Assembly (NCBI GenBank): GCA_028875055.1
Contig: JAPPGG010000007.1
Coordinates: 1-64,000 of the forward strand
Origin: Chloroflexota bacterium
Lineage (GTDB): Bacteria > Chloroflexota > Dehalococcoidia > Lucifugimonadales > UBA3495
Direction of reading: 5' to 3'
DNA: 64,000 nt
The notes beneath the pieces are model-generated. The model was not told where the DNA came from. It saw nothing but the letters and a program-made list of their open reading frames with translations, and did not search any database. Positions 10,363 to 19,709 of this stretch are shown piece by piece (the stretch's first letter is position 1; each line of letters starts with the position of its first letter). The position numbers and the translations under genes are program-made.

Positions 10363-10785
10363 ATGAGGGCCCGTGGACATTCAGTTACCGAGTTCACCGC
10401 GAATGGGACAAACAGTGTGAACGCCACCCGCGAACCCCTTCGTTCTCAGGCCAGTTTTTGCCCACGGTGCAATAGGACGGTAAATCCCATTCGACCACCA
10501 TTCCCTGTTAAAGGGTGGGCTGCGTGGACCGGCCTATCAGTGATAACCGTAGTCCTGTTGTTGGGCGGCATAGTCCTATGGGCTGTCGTGGGTCTCCTTC
10601 TCTGGAGGAACAGCAAGGCGATCTGCCCCGAATGCGGATACGACCCTATAAAGGGAAACGTCGGATGGACCAGAGAGTCCATCACATTGTGGCTTGTTCT
10701 GGCTACCTGCTTCGTTATCAGCTTGTGGTATTCATTCTGGATCATCAAGGCGGTGATATGGATTTTCGACCCGGTGCTTGACTGA
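10363..10785 (+). CDS. Zinc-ribbon membrane protein (two CxxC motifs, two TM segments)
   Basis: 'FCPRCNRTV', 'ICPECGYDP', TM 'AAWTGLSVITVVLLLGGIVLWAVVGLLLW' and 'LWLVLATCFVISLWYSFWIIKAVIWIF'. Confidence 0.6.
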   Translation: MRARGHSVTEFTANGTNSVNATREPLRSQASFCPRCNRTVNPIRPPFPVKGWAAWTGLSVITVVLLLGGIVLWAVVGLLLWRNSKAICPECGYDPIKGNVGWTRESITLWLVLATCFVISLWYSFWIIKAVIWIFDPVLD

Positions 10786-10815
10786 ATGTCCCCAGGTTCT
10801 AGCAGAACACGCCGC

Positions 10816-11778
10816 TTACAACAGTTCCAACGGTTGCTCTTCCATAAAGAAAACTCGCAAACGTTCGGCAGCTTCAATACCCGACCTGATGGCCTCTTCC
10901 TGACCTTCGGGTGGTCGGCCAAAATCTAGGGCGGGGACCTTTATGCGAATGCTGGCCGACTTGGCTGCCCGAGCTACGGTCATGTCAGGCGCCAGTATGT
11001 CCCTTGCCGCCTCCTGCAGCCTGGCGACCTCCATACTTGAGAATTGGAGGTCCACGTTCCCGTATTCAGGCTTATACACTATCTTGGCTCTTCGTCCGGT
11101 TTGGGCCGTGGAAACGCCTTCGGCATTTACGAAATGGATAAACCCCGCACCCACCGGCTTGCTCACGGGCCGGTCCATGCGCAAGTTCGGAGCATCGGCG
11201 TCTGCCCAATTCCAAATGGCAGACCATACCCTGGTTGTTGCCTCACTGTGCTGTGGGGTGTAACCGCGTCTGTGGGACTCAATGCCATTCTCCAGAGTTT
11301 GAGCCAAGAACTGGGTCCTGGGATCGTCCGACTCGGCCAGCGCCGCAATGACGGCTTCGTAGCTGATCTGAAGGTCAAATAGTTCGCTGCCCTCGTTTTC
11401 AAAATACTCTTCCGGCGCTAACAGAACCGTTTCCACCTCGGCGCCCGGCCCCAGAGAGTCTCTCCATCGATTCGCGCGCTCCCTGTACCGCTGAGGTTGT
11501 TCGGGCTGGAATTCGGCATCTATCTTGTTTTCTATGAGCAGGACCAAGGCATTGTCGCCCGCCCAAAATGAAGCGACTATATCTGTTTCTCCGTCAACGT
11601 CATGGTATGAAACCCAGGCTCCATAAAAGTGTGCGATGCGGGCATTCCAGCCACCAAGGAATACATCCCTTAATGGCCCCTGAGAGTTAAGCTCACTGCA
11701 AATCAGCAGGTCGATGTCCCTTTCCCGGAGCCACTGCATGGGGAGGCGTTCTTTGAGCATGACCAGAGGATTAACCAT
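10816..11778 (-). CDS. PD-(D/E)XK nuclease-like hypothetical protein
   Basis: 320 aa; 'GETDIVASFWAGDNALVLLIENKIDAEFQPEQPQRY' fits D...ExK nuclease core. Confidence 0.65.
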   Translation of the reverse strand: MVNPLVMLKERLPMQWLRERDIDLLICSELNSQGPLRDVFLGGWNARIAHFYGAWVSYHDVDGETDIVASFWAGDNALVLLIENKIDAEFQPEQPQRYRERANRWRDSLGPGAEVETVLLAPEEYFENEGSELFDLQISYEAVIAALAESDDPRTQFLAQTLENGIESHRRGYTPQHSEATTRVWSAIWNWADADAPNLRMDRPVSKPVGAGFIHFVNAEGVSTAQTGRRAKIVYKPEYGNVDLQFSSMEVARLQEAARDILAPDMTVARAAKSASIRIKVPALDFGRPPEGQEEAIRSGIEAAERLRVFFMEEQPLELL

Positions 11779-12344
11779 GGTCCATCTCCTCCTTCGCGAA
11801 TATGGGGCAGACCCCCGATGGCTGGCGCCTTCCAGGGTATCTCAATATCCCTGGAAAATGACAGGCGTGATCACTGGCCACCATCCAGGAGGTCGAGGGC
11901 CGTGAAGAGGTGCAGGCCTGGATCCGCGACACCCTGCAGCTGCAGGCTGGGAACCTGACCTGCCAGTTGCCAGCCTGACAGGGCGACTTCCTGACCCAGG
12001 TAGGGCAGGCCATGGTGCGCCACCTGGCCTACGAGATCGTGCTGGGGCAAATGACGGAGACCAGCTGACGGCCCTGCAGGCGCTGGCCGCCAAGAGCCTG
12101 TCGCTGGCTGATCCTATGGCCGGGGGCAGATGCTGTATGACGTGGCCCTTGGCCGGTAGCCGCCCACCGACGGTGGGGAACACAAGCAGGAGTAAGCCGC
12201 TGAAAAGTGACTGGAAAAGCGAGCGGGACTGGTGCCTGGACCACTTTTACCAGTGGGTTCCCGTCCAGCGACGCAGCTCGAAGGCCGCCACGTTGACCGG
12301 CTCCGACTGCGTGGCTATCCCGCCCTCCGACCAACGTGCCTACC

Positions 12345-12644
12345 CTACTCAGTGCCAGCCTCAGTTGGCAGGACGCGTATTCTTGCCCCAACCGACTCTT
12401 CCGCCAATGCCAGGTCGTACTGCGCCTGCAGGTTCAACCAAGACTGGGGGTCCATGCCGAACCAATGGCCAAACCTTAGTGCAGTGTATCCAGTAACCGA
12501 CCGCTTGCCGGCCAGTATCTGGCTGATGCGATTGGCAGGCACGTCAATCTGCCTGGCGAAACTGGCCGGGGACACGCCCCGCTCCTCCAGCTCTTCTTTC
12601 AGAATCTCCCCGGGGTGAACAACCCGTTTCAACATGGTCGTCAA
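12345..12644 (-). CDS. higA: HigA-family antitoxin (XRE HTH)
   Basis: 'RVVHPGEILKEELEERGVSPASFARQIDVPANRISQILAGKRSVTGYTALRFGHWFGMDPQSWLNLQAQYDL'. Confidence 0.93.
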   Translation of the reverse strand: MTTMLKRVVHPGEILKEELEERGVSPASFARQIDVPANRISQILAGKRSVTGYTALRFGHWFGMDPQSWLNLQAQYDLALAEESVGARIRVLPTEAGTE

Positions 12645-12653
12645 TTGCCCCCT

Positions 12654-12938
12654 TCAGTGATAGTCCACGATCTCAACGCCGGATGGCCCTGCTTGACCTT
12701 CTGACCAACTTAAGCAGATCCGCTGTTGTCTGATAATCCTTATGGAGTAATGCCCGGACCGGTTCCATCTCAATAGTTCCAACCGGTTGCCGCGTAGCGT
12801 TCCAAGTGTGTCCAGAGACCGGGCCGCGTTCAGTATTGAGAGCCGACGCGCCACCTGCTGTTCAAAGCTCTGGAAGTCTGGGAAGAACTCCCCAGCGGCA
12901 AACGCCTCGGTCCGTCGATCCCCGTATCCTTGGATCAT
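12654..12938 (-). CDS. higB: HigB/RelE-family toxin
   Basis: 'MIQGYGDRRTEAFAAGEF...RRLSILNAARSLDTLGTLRGNRLELL...GHYSIRIIRQQRICLSWSEG...GVEIVDYH' directly upstream of higA. Confidence 0.88.
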   Translation of the reverse strand: MIQGYGDRRTEAFAAGEFFPDFQSFEQQVARRLSILNAARSLDTLGTLRGNRLELLRWNRSGHYSIRIIRQQRICLSWSEGQAGPSGVEIVDYH

Positions 12939-13221
12939 GCCAAGCCCAGTGTGGATACGGCTGACGTCAGTCGTCAAGCAGCAGGTGCAGGTTACTGTGA
13001 CTGACGATCCCTTTGTTCAGCACCCGACAAATCGGCTATACCCTTGCCCCACCGGTCACTTTTTTTGCCGCCCCTGACACTCTCCCAACTGCCACCGCCG
13101 GATAATTTCCTGTATTTCCCCTCTGGCAACCGCCCGGTACGCCATCCCTCCACCTCCAAGCTTGAAGTGCAGCAAAGGTCGCCGATTGGCTCCCAAAGAG
13201 TGGGTCAATGTTGTCGGAAAT

Positions 13222-13500
13222 TCACAGGGTACGCCAGCCATCTTCCCAGACCCCTAGTTCCTGCCACTGGTTCAGTCGTCGCCAGCAAGTCACGGAACTG
13301 CCGGACTCTTCCGGAAGGTCCTGCCAGCGGCAGCCCTTGCGCAACACATACAAGACGCCGTTGCTGGTGCGCCGGCCGTCGGCTCGGGAGCGTCCCCTGC
13401 GCTTAGTCGCTGGCAACCAAGGGTGGATTAGTTTCCACTGGGCTTCGCTCAATTCCTGCTCCACCATTCCACCCCACACATGCCTCTTTGTCAGGAGCAT
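13222..13500 (-). pseudogene. Truncated IS5-type (DUF4096) transposase N-terminus
   Basis: 'LSEAQWKLIHPWLPATKRRGRSRADGRRTSNGVLYVLRKGCRWQDLPEESGSSVTCWRRLNQWQELGVWE'; no catalytic C-terminal part. Confidence 0.8.
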
Positions 13501-13622
13501 AAACCCTATTCGGTATTCTTGAAATGGCTTCTAGGGATTCCAGGACTGTCTTAGCTAGCCGTTCGTCCATTACGGAAGAGACACTATGCATGGTACCGAT
13601 AAAGGGAATGGCGAGTGGCGGT

Positions 13623-15647
13623 TTACTGCTGGACCCGCAGGGCCCGCCCGTATCTGCCTAACGCCCACAGGGGAAAATAATTGCGGTACAGGTGGTAATT
13701 TATCATGAAGGCCGCTCCCAGTTCGGGGCCTTGTCCTTTGCCGTCGTGGAGTGATCCAATGCTCTCCGGCCGGTCGCCGGGGCCATAGCCCGGGAATCCG
13801 CAGCCCGTGAATTGGGGCTCGTCCCATGTCCCGTCTTCCCGCTGACGTTCAAGTAGAAAGTCAACGCCCTTGCCGGCCGCATCGTGACCCGCCTCCCCGG
13901 CGGCGATCAGTGCGATCAGTGCCCAGGAAGTTTGGGACGGGGTGCTCTCGCCCTGCCCACGCAGGCTCGGGTTGACGTAGCTGGCACAGGTCTCGCCCCA
14001 CCCGCCATCGGGATTCTGGCGCGCCAGGAGCCACTGGACAGCCCGACGCACCCGTGGCTGGGTCATGTCGACGCCCAAAGCCTCCAGGGCCGGTAGTACG
14101 GCTGCAGTACCGTAAATGTAGTTGACACCCCATCGGCCGAACCAGGGACCATCATGCTCCTGCTGGTCCCATAGGTAGGCAAGGCCACGAATAACCGTAC
14201 GATGTTCCAGCGAATAACCCAGCCTGCCGTACATCTCCAGTACGTGCGCCGTTACGTCTGCGCTGGGTGGGTCGAGGAGTTCGCCGAAATCGGCAAAGGG
14301 TATATTCGCGAGTTGACGCGAGTCGTTATTCCAGTCAAAGGCAGCCCACCCGCCGTTGGAGCACTGCATGCCGGTCAGCCACGTTACGGCGCGGCTAATC
14401 GCCGAAGTCCGCTCCTGCTCTTTGGAGGCACAGACCATTCTTGTGGAGACTAGGTCTCCTACAATAATGGCAGAATCGTCTATATCCGGATAGTTTACGT
14501 TATCGAATTCGAAAGCCCACCCGCTGGGTTCCAGGTTTGGCCTGCACATGGCCCAATCGCCCTTCACCCGGATCTCCCGTCCCATAAGCCAGTCTGCGGC
14601 ACGCCGGATGGCGGGGTGTTTGGCTGGCACTCCTGAGTCCAGAAGGCCCCGCATGGCCAGGCAAGTATCCCAAACCGGTGAAAGGCACGCCTGAACCCTG
14701 AGGGATTCGCCGCCCTCCGAGGGAAGGCTCCACTTGCCCCTGAAGCCGTCTAGTCCCTTCTTGATTACGGGGTGATCAAGGGAGAAACCCATGGCGCTCA
14801 GTGCGATAAGGGAGTAGACCCAGGGAGGCTGTATCCCAGCCCACGAACCGTCGGCCTCCTGGTGGCTGACTATCCAGTCGATGGCAGCCTTTAGAGCCCT
14901 TTTCCTGCCGGGAATAAGCGGCAGGTTTCGGTATATTCGTATGGCCTGGTCCAGAACCAGGAATCCACCCCTCTGGGAAAAGGGCTTTGCCCGCCAGCGG
15001 GACAAGGTAGAGTTGGCCGGGCCGTCCGGGTAGAGTTCCATTACCCAGGCGCTTTCCGGGGGAGGTCGCGTGGGGTGGAGAGTGAGGATAATGGTCATTG
15101 GCACGATGGTGGCTCGTGCCCAGCTGGCGAAGCGGTAGATGTTGAACGGCGCCCACTTGGGCAATAGCAGCATATCCGGTGGCATGGCGGGAGTACCCTT
15201 CCAGTCCCATTGTCCAAAAAGGGCCAGCCAAATCTTGGTGAAGACGCGCGCCCTGGGGAGGCCCCCTTTGGCCAGGATGAACTCTCGCGCCCTTGCCATG
15301 TGGGGCGCTTCGGCTGAATCGCCGGCGAGTTTCAGCGCAAAGTAGCACTCGATGGAAGTGCTGAGATCGCCCGGCGCACCGTAATACATTCGCCAGGAGC
15401 CGTCGGGGGACTGCCTGCGGCGGATGTCCTCGGCAATTCGCGGAATCCTGCCGCCCTCAACCGATCCCATGAAATGCGTGAGCATGACGTACTCCGCTTC
15501 CATGGTCGGATTGGACTCCAGTTCCCCCAACCAGTATCCCTCCTCGTGTTGAGTCCGGAAGAAATAACGCTGGGTACGATCCAGCGCCTGGCGGATAAGT
15601 CTCTTCCTGTTGTGTTCAACCAACGTGGAAACCAGGCCTCCCATCAC
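13623..15647 (-). CDS. shc: Squalene-hopene cyclase
   Basis: 674 aa; DxDD-type motif 'DIDDSAI', repeated QW motifs ('GGWGETCASY', 'DGSWAGIQPPW'), C-terminal 'TGCGFPGYGPG...GAAFMINYHLYRNYFPLWALGRY'. Confidence 0.96.
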   Translation of the reverse strand: MMGGLVSTLVEHNRKRLIRQALDRTQRYFFRTQHEEGYWLGELESNPTMEAEYVMLTHFMGSVEGGRIPRIAEDIRRRQSPDGSWRMYYGAPGDLSTSIECYFALKLAGDSAEAPHMARAREFILAKGGLPRARVFTKIWLALFGQWDWKGTPAMPPDMLLLPKWAPFNIYRFASWARATIVPMTIILTLHPTRPPPESAWVMELYPDGPANSTLSRWRAKPFSQRGGFLVLDQAIRIYRNLPLIPGRKRALKAAIDWIVSHQEADGSWAGIQPPWVYSLIALSAMGFSLDHPVIKKGLDGFRGKWSLPSEGGESLRVQACLSPVWDTCLAMRGLLDSGVPAKHPAIRRAADWLMGREIRVKGDWAMCRPNLEPSGWAFEFDNVNYPDIDDSAIIVGDLVSTRMVCASKEQERTSAISRAVTWLTGMQCSNGGWAAFDWNNDSRQLANIPFADFGELLDPPSADVTAHVLEMYGRLGYSLEHRTVIRGLAYLWDQQEHDGPWFGRWGVNYIYGTAAVLPALEALGVDMTQPRVRRAVQWLLARQNPDGGWGETCASYVNPSLRGQGESTPSQTSWALIALIAAGEAGHDAAGKGVDFLLERQREDGTWDEPQFTGCGFPGYGPGDRPESIGSLHDGKGQGPELGAAFMINYHLYRNYFPLWALGRYGRALRVQQ

Positions 15648-15707
15648 TGGTCAGTCAATTTCTGAAGGTGACTGTCGTTCGCATCAGGCCCGGTTTGCAG
15701 AAGGAGG

Positions 15708-16046
15708 CTATTGTTTGAGGGTGTCTCTGCCTGACCGGAGCCAGCTATAAAACCACATACCCCCTACCGGGAGACAAGCGGCTAAGAGAACAGCAAGAGT
15801 GGAACCAACAAGGGCAGCCCCGAGGTCTTGCTCGAAAAGGTCTAAGCTGACGGCTATCCTAACCCCTGCCGCCCCTGACCACATATTAACAACCCCCATC
15901 AGTAGCCCCAGGCCAACACCCACTAGGGCATGCACCCCGGGCAAGAGCCAGCCCACGAAGAAGCATACCAGCACGGTGAGCAGTATCGGCCAAACCCCAA
16001 ACAAGAGCAAGTCCATCTCCTCTACCTCTTCACCCAACCGTATCAA
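15708..16046 (-). CDS. Small integral membrane protein in hopanoid cluster
   Basis: 112 aa, three hydrophobic segments; co-oriented just upstream of shc. Confidence 0.6.
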   Translation of the reverse strand: MIRLGEEVEEMDLLLFGVWPILLTVLVCFFVGWLLPGVHALVGVGLGLLMGVVNMWSGAAGVRIAVSLDLFEQDLGAALVGSTLAVLLAACLPVGGMWFYSWLRSGRDTLKQ

Positions 16047-16239
16047 GGCCCGCTAATTATTGCCGCCAATCTTAACCCTAATTTACTTAGACAAAACATA
16101 TCCCTGCCAGGACCATCGCCAACTGCGAAAACAGGAGCGGACCTCTCGGAAACCAATAGAGCGCAGTTTTCATAGTGGTGGGATTCGGTATAACACATCC
16201 CGCAATTCCACCCTGGTGGAAACATCCCGTTCTACTGCG

Positions 16240-17238
16240 TCAGTCGAGTCCGCAATTCTTTTCCTGAGCGGTAAACCACCGGACTGCGTCCTCAAATGCT
16301 TGCGTTACCGGAGTCTGGGGCATTCCCAGCTCGCGGACGGTCCAGGACGGATCAACCCACATGCGGGTGGCGGACATCCTTACTGCTTCCATGGGTATCG
16401 GCGCAGGCTTCCCCAGCAGCCCGGCCCCCGCCTTGCTCAACCACGCCGCCGACAAAACCGCTGGGCGCGGCAGGAGAACGCGGGGGGCCGGGACACCGGT
16501 CAAATGAGATAGAATACTGAAGGCCTGCCTGAGAGTCAGATTTCCTTCAGCATTGCCCAGCAGGTAACGTTTGCCAGGCTCACCCCGCTCCAAGGCGAGC
16601 AGGTGGCCTTCCGCCACGTCTTTAACGTGCACAAAATTCAGCCCGGTATCGACGTAGGCGGGCATCCGCCGCTCGATGAAGTCCAGAACTATCCTCCCCG
16701 TGGGAGTGGGCTTAGCATCGCCGGGGCCGATGGGGGCCGTGGGACAGACCGTCATGACGGGAGCGCCCTGTGCCGCCATCCGGAGCACTATGCGCTCCGC
16801 CTCGAACTTGGACCGTTTGTAGGGGCCCTTCATTGCGTCAGGTCCGGCAACATCCTTTTCCGTTGCAAGCCTGTCACTGAAGAAGGCCGTTCCGCCAACT
16901 GTGCCCGTATAGACGATCCGGTCGACGCCAGCTTCCAACGCTAGGCGGAGTACATTCCCGGTGCCGCCGACGTTTACGTCGTGCATCAACTTTGCCTGGG
17001 AAGAATCAAACGAATAGAGGGCGGCCACGTGGATGGCGGCGCGACATCCCTTCAGGGCAGATTGAACCGCTCCGGGGTCCCGCACGTCTCCCTCAATGGG
17101 AACGACCTGTCGGGTGGGTTCCCCGTAGGTGTCGCGGTTTCTGACCAGAGCCGCGACTTCGTAACCCCGTTCAACGGCGGCGTTGACCACGTGGCGCCCG
17201 ATAAAACCTGAGGCGCCGGTAACAAGAATCCTGGTCAT
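16240..17238 (-). CDS. hpnA: Hopanoid-associated NAD-dependent sugar epimerase (HpnA-like)
   Basis: 332 aa extended SDR: 'ILVTGASGFIGRHVVNAAVERGYEVAALVR', 'YKRSKFEAERI'; cluster context. Confidence 0.92.
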   Translation of the reverse strand: MTRILVTGASGFIGRHVVNAAVERGYEVAALVRNRDTYGEPTRQVVPIEGDVRDPGAVQSALKGCRAAIHVAALYSFDSSQAKLMHDVNVGGTGNVLRLALEAGVDRIVYTGTVGGTAFFSDRLATEKDVAGPDAMKGPYKRSKFEAERIVLRMAAQGAPVMTVCPTAPIGPGDAKPTPTGRIVLDFIERRMPAYVDTGLNFVHVKDVAEGHLLALERGEPGKRYLLGNAEGNLTLRQAFSILSHLTGVPAPRVLLPRPAVLSAAWLSKAGAGLLGKPAPIPMEAVRMSATRMWVDPSWTVRELGMPQTPVTQAFEDAVRWFTAQEKNCGLD

Positions 17239-17933
17239 GGTTGGTGAGGCAAGGCGGCAACCATACTTTGCGCGGCCACCTCCAGGGTGCGAGAAGCGCC
17301 ACGGGACTTCATTGCCAGGGGAAGGATGCTCCTAAAGGCCGACGGATTGGACATGGCTCGGATTGCGTGGGCCCACTCCCTGCGGCCTGAATCTGCGATG
17401 ATGGCTGCCACGAAAGCGGGCAGGGAAAACTGGGCTTCGTCCAGCACCGACCGGATCGCGATCAGGGGTACTCCCTTTCTCGCAGCAGCCTCCGCTATCC
17501 ACCGCCCCTCCATGTCGACCACCAGTGCCCCGCTCCCCTGGAGCGCCCGGCGCTTGGACCGTGGAGACAGTAGGGGTTCGTCCACCGTCAAGACTGGGCC
17601 CTCCTGCACCGACAACCCTGACTCGCGCAGCAGAACTGCCGCCCGGGTGGCCAGCGGTACGCCGGAGATCGGCGGTTCTGCCCCGTGAAGATAGGCATTC
17701 CCCACCACCAAGTCGCCGGTGCGAAGGTGTGGCTCCAACGCGCCGGCATACCCCAGGGAGACCAGCAACCGGCAGGGTGCTTCCTCCAGCAAGGCGGCTA
17801 CTCTGCCTCCTGCGGCACGCCCCATACCGACTACGCGGGCCCGCACACCCTCTTGGCCGGAACCCAGCCCCCCCAACTCTCGCTGGGTTGGAGCAATGGT
17901 GAGATGGTAGGCGACAGCAGTTTCGGTACCCAT
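17235..17933 (-). CDS. hpnG: Hopanoid-associated nucleosidase/phosphorylase (HpnG-like)
   Basis: 232 aa; 'RLLVSLGYAGALEPHLRTGDLVVGNA', 'VVDMEGRWIAEAAARKGVPLIAIRSVLDEA'; 4-bp overlap with hpnA. Confidence 0.88.
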   Translation of the reverse strand: MGTETAVAYHLTIAPTQRELGGLGSGQEGVRARVVGMGRAAGGRVAALLEEAPCRLLVSLGYAGALEPHLRTGDLVVGNAYLHGAEPPISGVPLATRAAVLLRESGLSVQEGPVLTVDEPLLSPRSKRRALQGSGALVVDMEGRWIAEAAARKGVPLIAIRSVLDEAQFSLPAFVAAIIADSGRREWAHAIRAMSNPSAFRSILPLAMKSRGASRTLEVAAQSMVAALPHQP

Positions 17934-17984
17934 GCCGCTCTGCTCCCTTGCCGTAGATATTTCAGCTCACCGGGCCGTTCCTGG

Positions 17985-18287
17985 CTATGGACGCTGGAAA
18001 TTCTCGTAGCGCCTGGCCGACGCCGCAGCCTCGTCCCGGCCGGTGAACCGGACCCGGGTTATGCATTGGTAAGGGACGGTGATTTCGCGTCCGGTGCCGG
18101 TCTCAAACAGCTGGATGAAGGGCGCATTGCAGTTTGTGTTGCGGTTGTACAGGTAACCGGTCACGGGTTCTCCGTTGCTGGTCTCCACGGTTACGTCGCC
18201 CCGGTATCTGAAGGCCCGCTCAACCAGGCCGGCGATGGTACCTCTGTCCGGACGAGACTCGGCGTCCATGGGAATCTTCCGTTCCAT
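17985..18287 (-). CDS. Uncharacterised 100-aa protein between hpnH and hpnG
   Basis: Tightly packed co-oriented ORF; beta-rich 'GDVTVETSNGEPVTGYLYNRNTNCNAPFIQLFETGTGREITVPYQCITRVRFTGRD'. Confidence 0.7.
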   Translation of the reverse strand: MERKIPMDAESRPDRGTIAGLVERAFRYRGDVTVETSNGEPVTGYLYNRNTNCNAPFIQLFETGTGREITVPYQCITRVRFTGRDEAAASARRYENFQRP

Positions 18288-18293
18288 CGTTGC

Positions 18294-19337
18294 TTACAGC
18301 TTGCCGGTTACAGTGGCAATGGCGGAGTCCCGAAGTCCCCGCCAAGTGTGGAATGTCGCATGAACCGCCGAGGGTTCGTAGCCGGAATGGACCATGCAGT
18401 CCTGGCACTGGGGATTGCCGCTGGCCCGACCATATTCTTCCCAGGACGTTTCTTCCATCAGTTCCCGAAAGGTGGCAGCATAACCGTCCTGCAGGAGGTA
18501 GCAGGGGCGCTGCCAACCGAAAATCGTATACAGTGGGTTGCCCCAAGGCGTACATTCAAACTCGCGCTTACCCATCAGAAACTGCAGAAACAGGGGCGAC
18601 TGGTTGAACCGCCAGTGCCTCTTCCGGTCAGTCAGCACCTGGGAAAATAGCTCCTTAGTTCGTTCCCGATTGAGGAAGAGGTCTTGGCCCGGGGCTTTTT
18701 CGTAGTTGAACCCGGGAGACAACATCATCCCTTCTACGTCCAGGTCCATCATCGAGTCGAAGAAATCACGGACTCGCTTGGGCTCGGCCGTGTCGAACAG
18801 GGTGGTGTTGGTGGTCACCCGAAAACCTCTCTGGACCGCGTCCCTGATTGCTTCCACGGCGATATCGTATACTCCGGTGCGGCAGACGGAGGTGTCGTGG
18901 TCCTCCCGCGGCCCGTCCAGGTGCACACTGAAGGTGAGTCTCTTGGACGGTGCAAAAACGCCCTGCTCCAGCTTTTCCTTGAGCAGCAGGGCGTTGGTGC
19001 AGAGGTAAACGTACTTCTTTCGGCGCGTAATTTCCTTGACCAACTCGCCGATGTGGGGATACAGCAGGGGTTCGCCTCCGGGTATGCTGACCACGGGCGC
19101 TCCGCACTCCTCCACGGCGTGCAGACACTGTTCTACCGTCAACGCCCGCTTGAGCACGTGAGGCGGATATTGAATTTTCCCGCAGCCGGCGCAGGCCAGG
19201 TTACAGCGAAGCAGAGGTTCCAGCATCAGCACCAGAGGATACCGCTCACGTCGCGCCAGTCGCTGCTTGAGGACATGGAGGGCGATGGTGACCACCTGCG
19301 AAATCGGCACTCTCAATTCCAGAATCCTTCGCTGCAA
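18294..19337 (-). CDS. hpnH: Adenosyl-hopene synthase HpnH (radical SAM)
   Basis: 347 aa; 'EPLLRCNLACAGCGKIQYPPHVLKRALTVEQCLHAVEECGAPVVSIPGGEPLLYPHI', C-terminal 'CQDCMVHSGYEPSAV'. Confidence 0.96.
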   Translation of the reverse strand: MQRRILELRVPISQVVTIALHVLKQRLARRERYPLVLMLEPLLRCNLACAGCGKIQYPPHVLKRALTVEQCLHAVEECGAPVVSIPGGEPLLYPHIGELVKEITRRKKYVYLCTNALLLKEKLEQGVFAPSKRLTFSVHLDGPREDHDTSVCRTGVYDIAVEAIRDAVQRGFRVTTNTTLFDTAEPKRVRDFFDSMMDLDVEGMMLSPGFNYEKAPGQDLFLNRERTKELFSQVLTDRKRHWRFNQSPLFLQFLMGKREFECTPWGNPLYTIFGWQRPCYLLQDGYAATFRELMEETSWEEYGRASGNPQCQDCMVHSGYEPSAVHATFHTWRGLRDSAIATVTGKL

Positions 19338-19709
19338 GTTCTCGTGGGCAGTATATCAGAAGGCAACTGTAAGACTGCAACCAAGAGCCGGGTGATCGTG
19401 CCCGTTTCAAGTCCAAACCTGGGTAGTTGGACCCTATGTGTCAGCAGTCATCTGAAATGGAGGACAAGAATCACCGAGACTCGCGATGCTCCTATCGAAA
19501 CCGGGCTAGGGCCGCCGTATTAGTCGTAGAACGCGGGGCCAACAGGAGGTTCAAGCCGAGTTTATCAGACCTAGGGTCGCCGGATGGTCGTAGCACCGAT
19601 TATTGATTCCCTTGGCGAAGTAACAACTCCGGCCAATATGATACACGTTGTCGGAGTCGTGAAGAGCGGGGTGATATGGTTCCTTGTCCTCCTTATTGGG
19701 ATCTTCCTC

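Noticed and set aside
11842-12340. Possible additional transposase remnant or ORFs in both strands
   Set aside because: Plus-strand frame reads 'IQEVEGREEVQAWIRDTLQLQ...*...MVRHLAYEIVLGQMTE*' with stops; cannot assign it to a family from sequence alone.
13056-13241. 61-aa minus-strand ORF 'MAYRAVARGEIQEIIRRWQLGE' resembling an IS21-type start
   Set aside because: Too short and no catalytic region; resemblance too weak to annotate as an IS.
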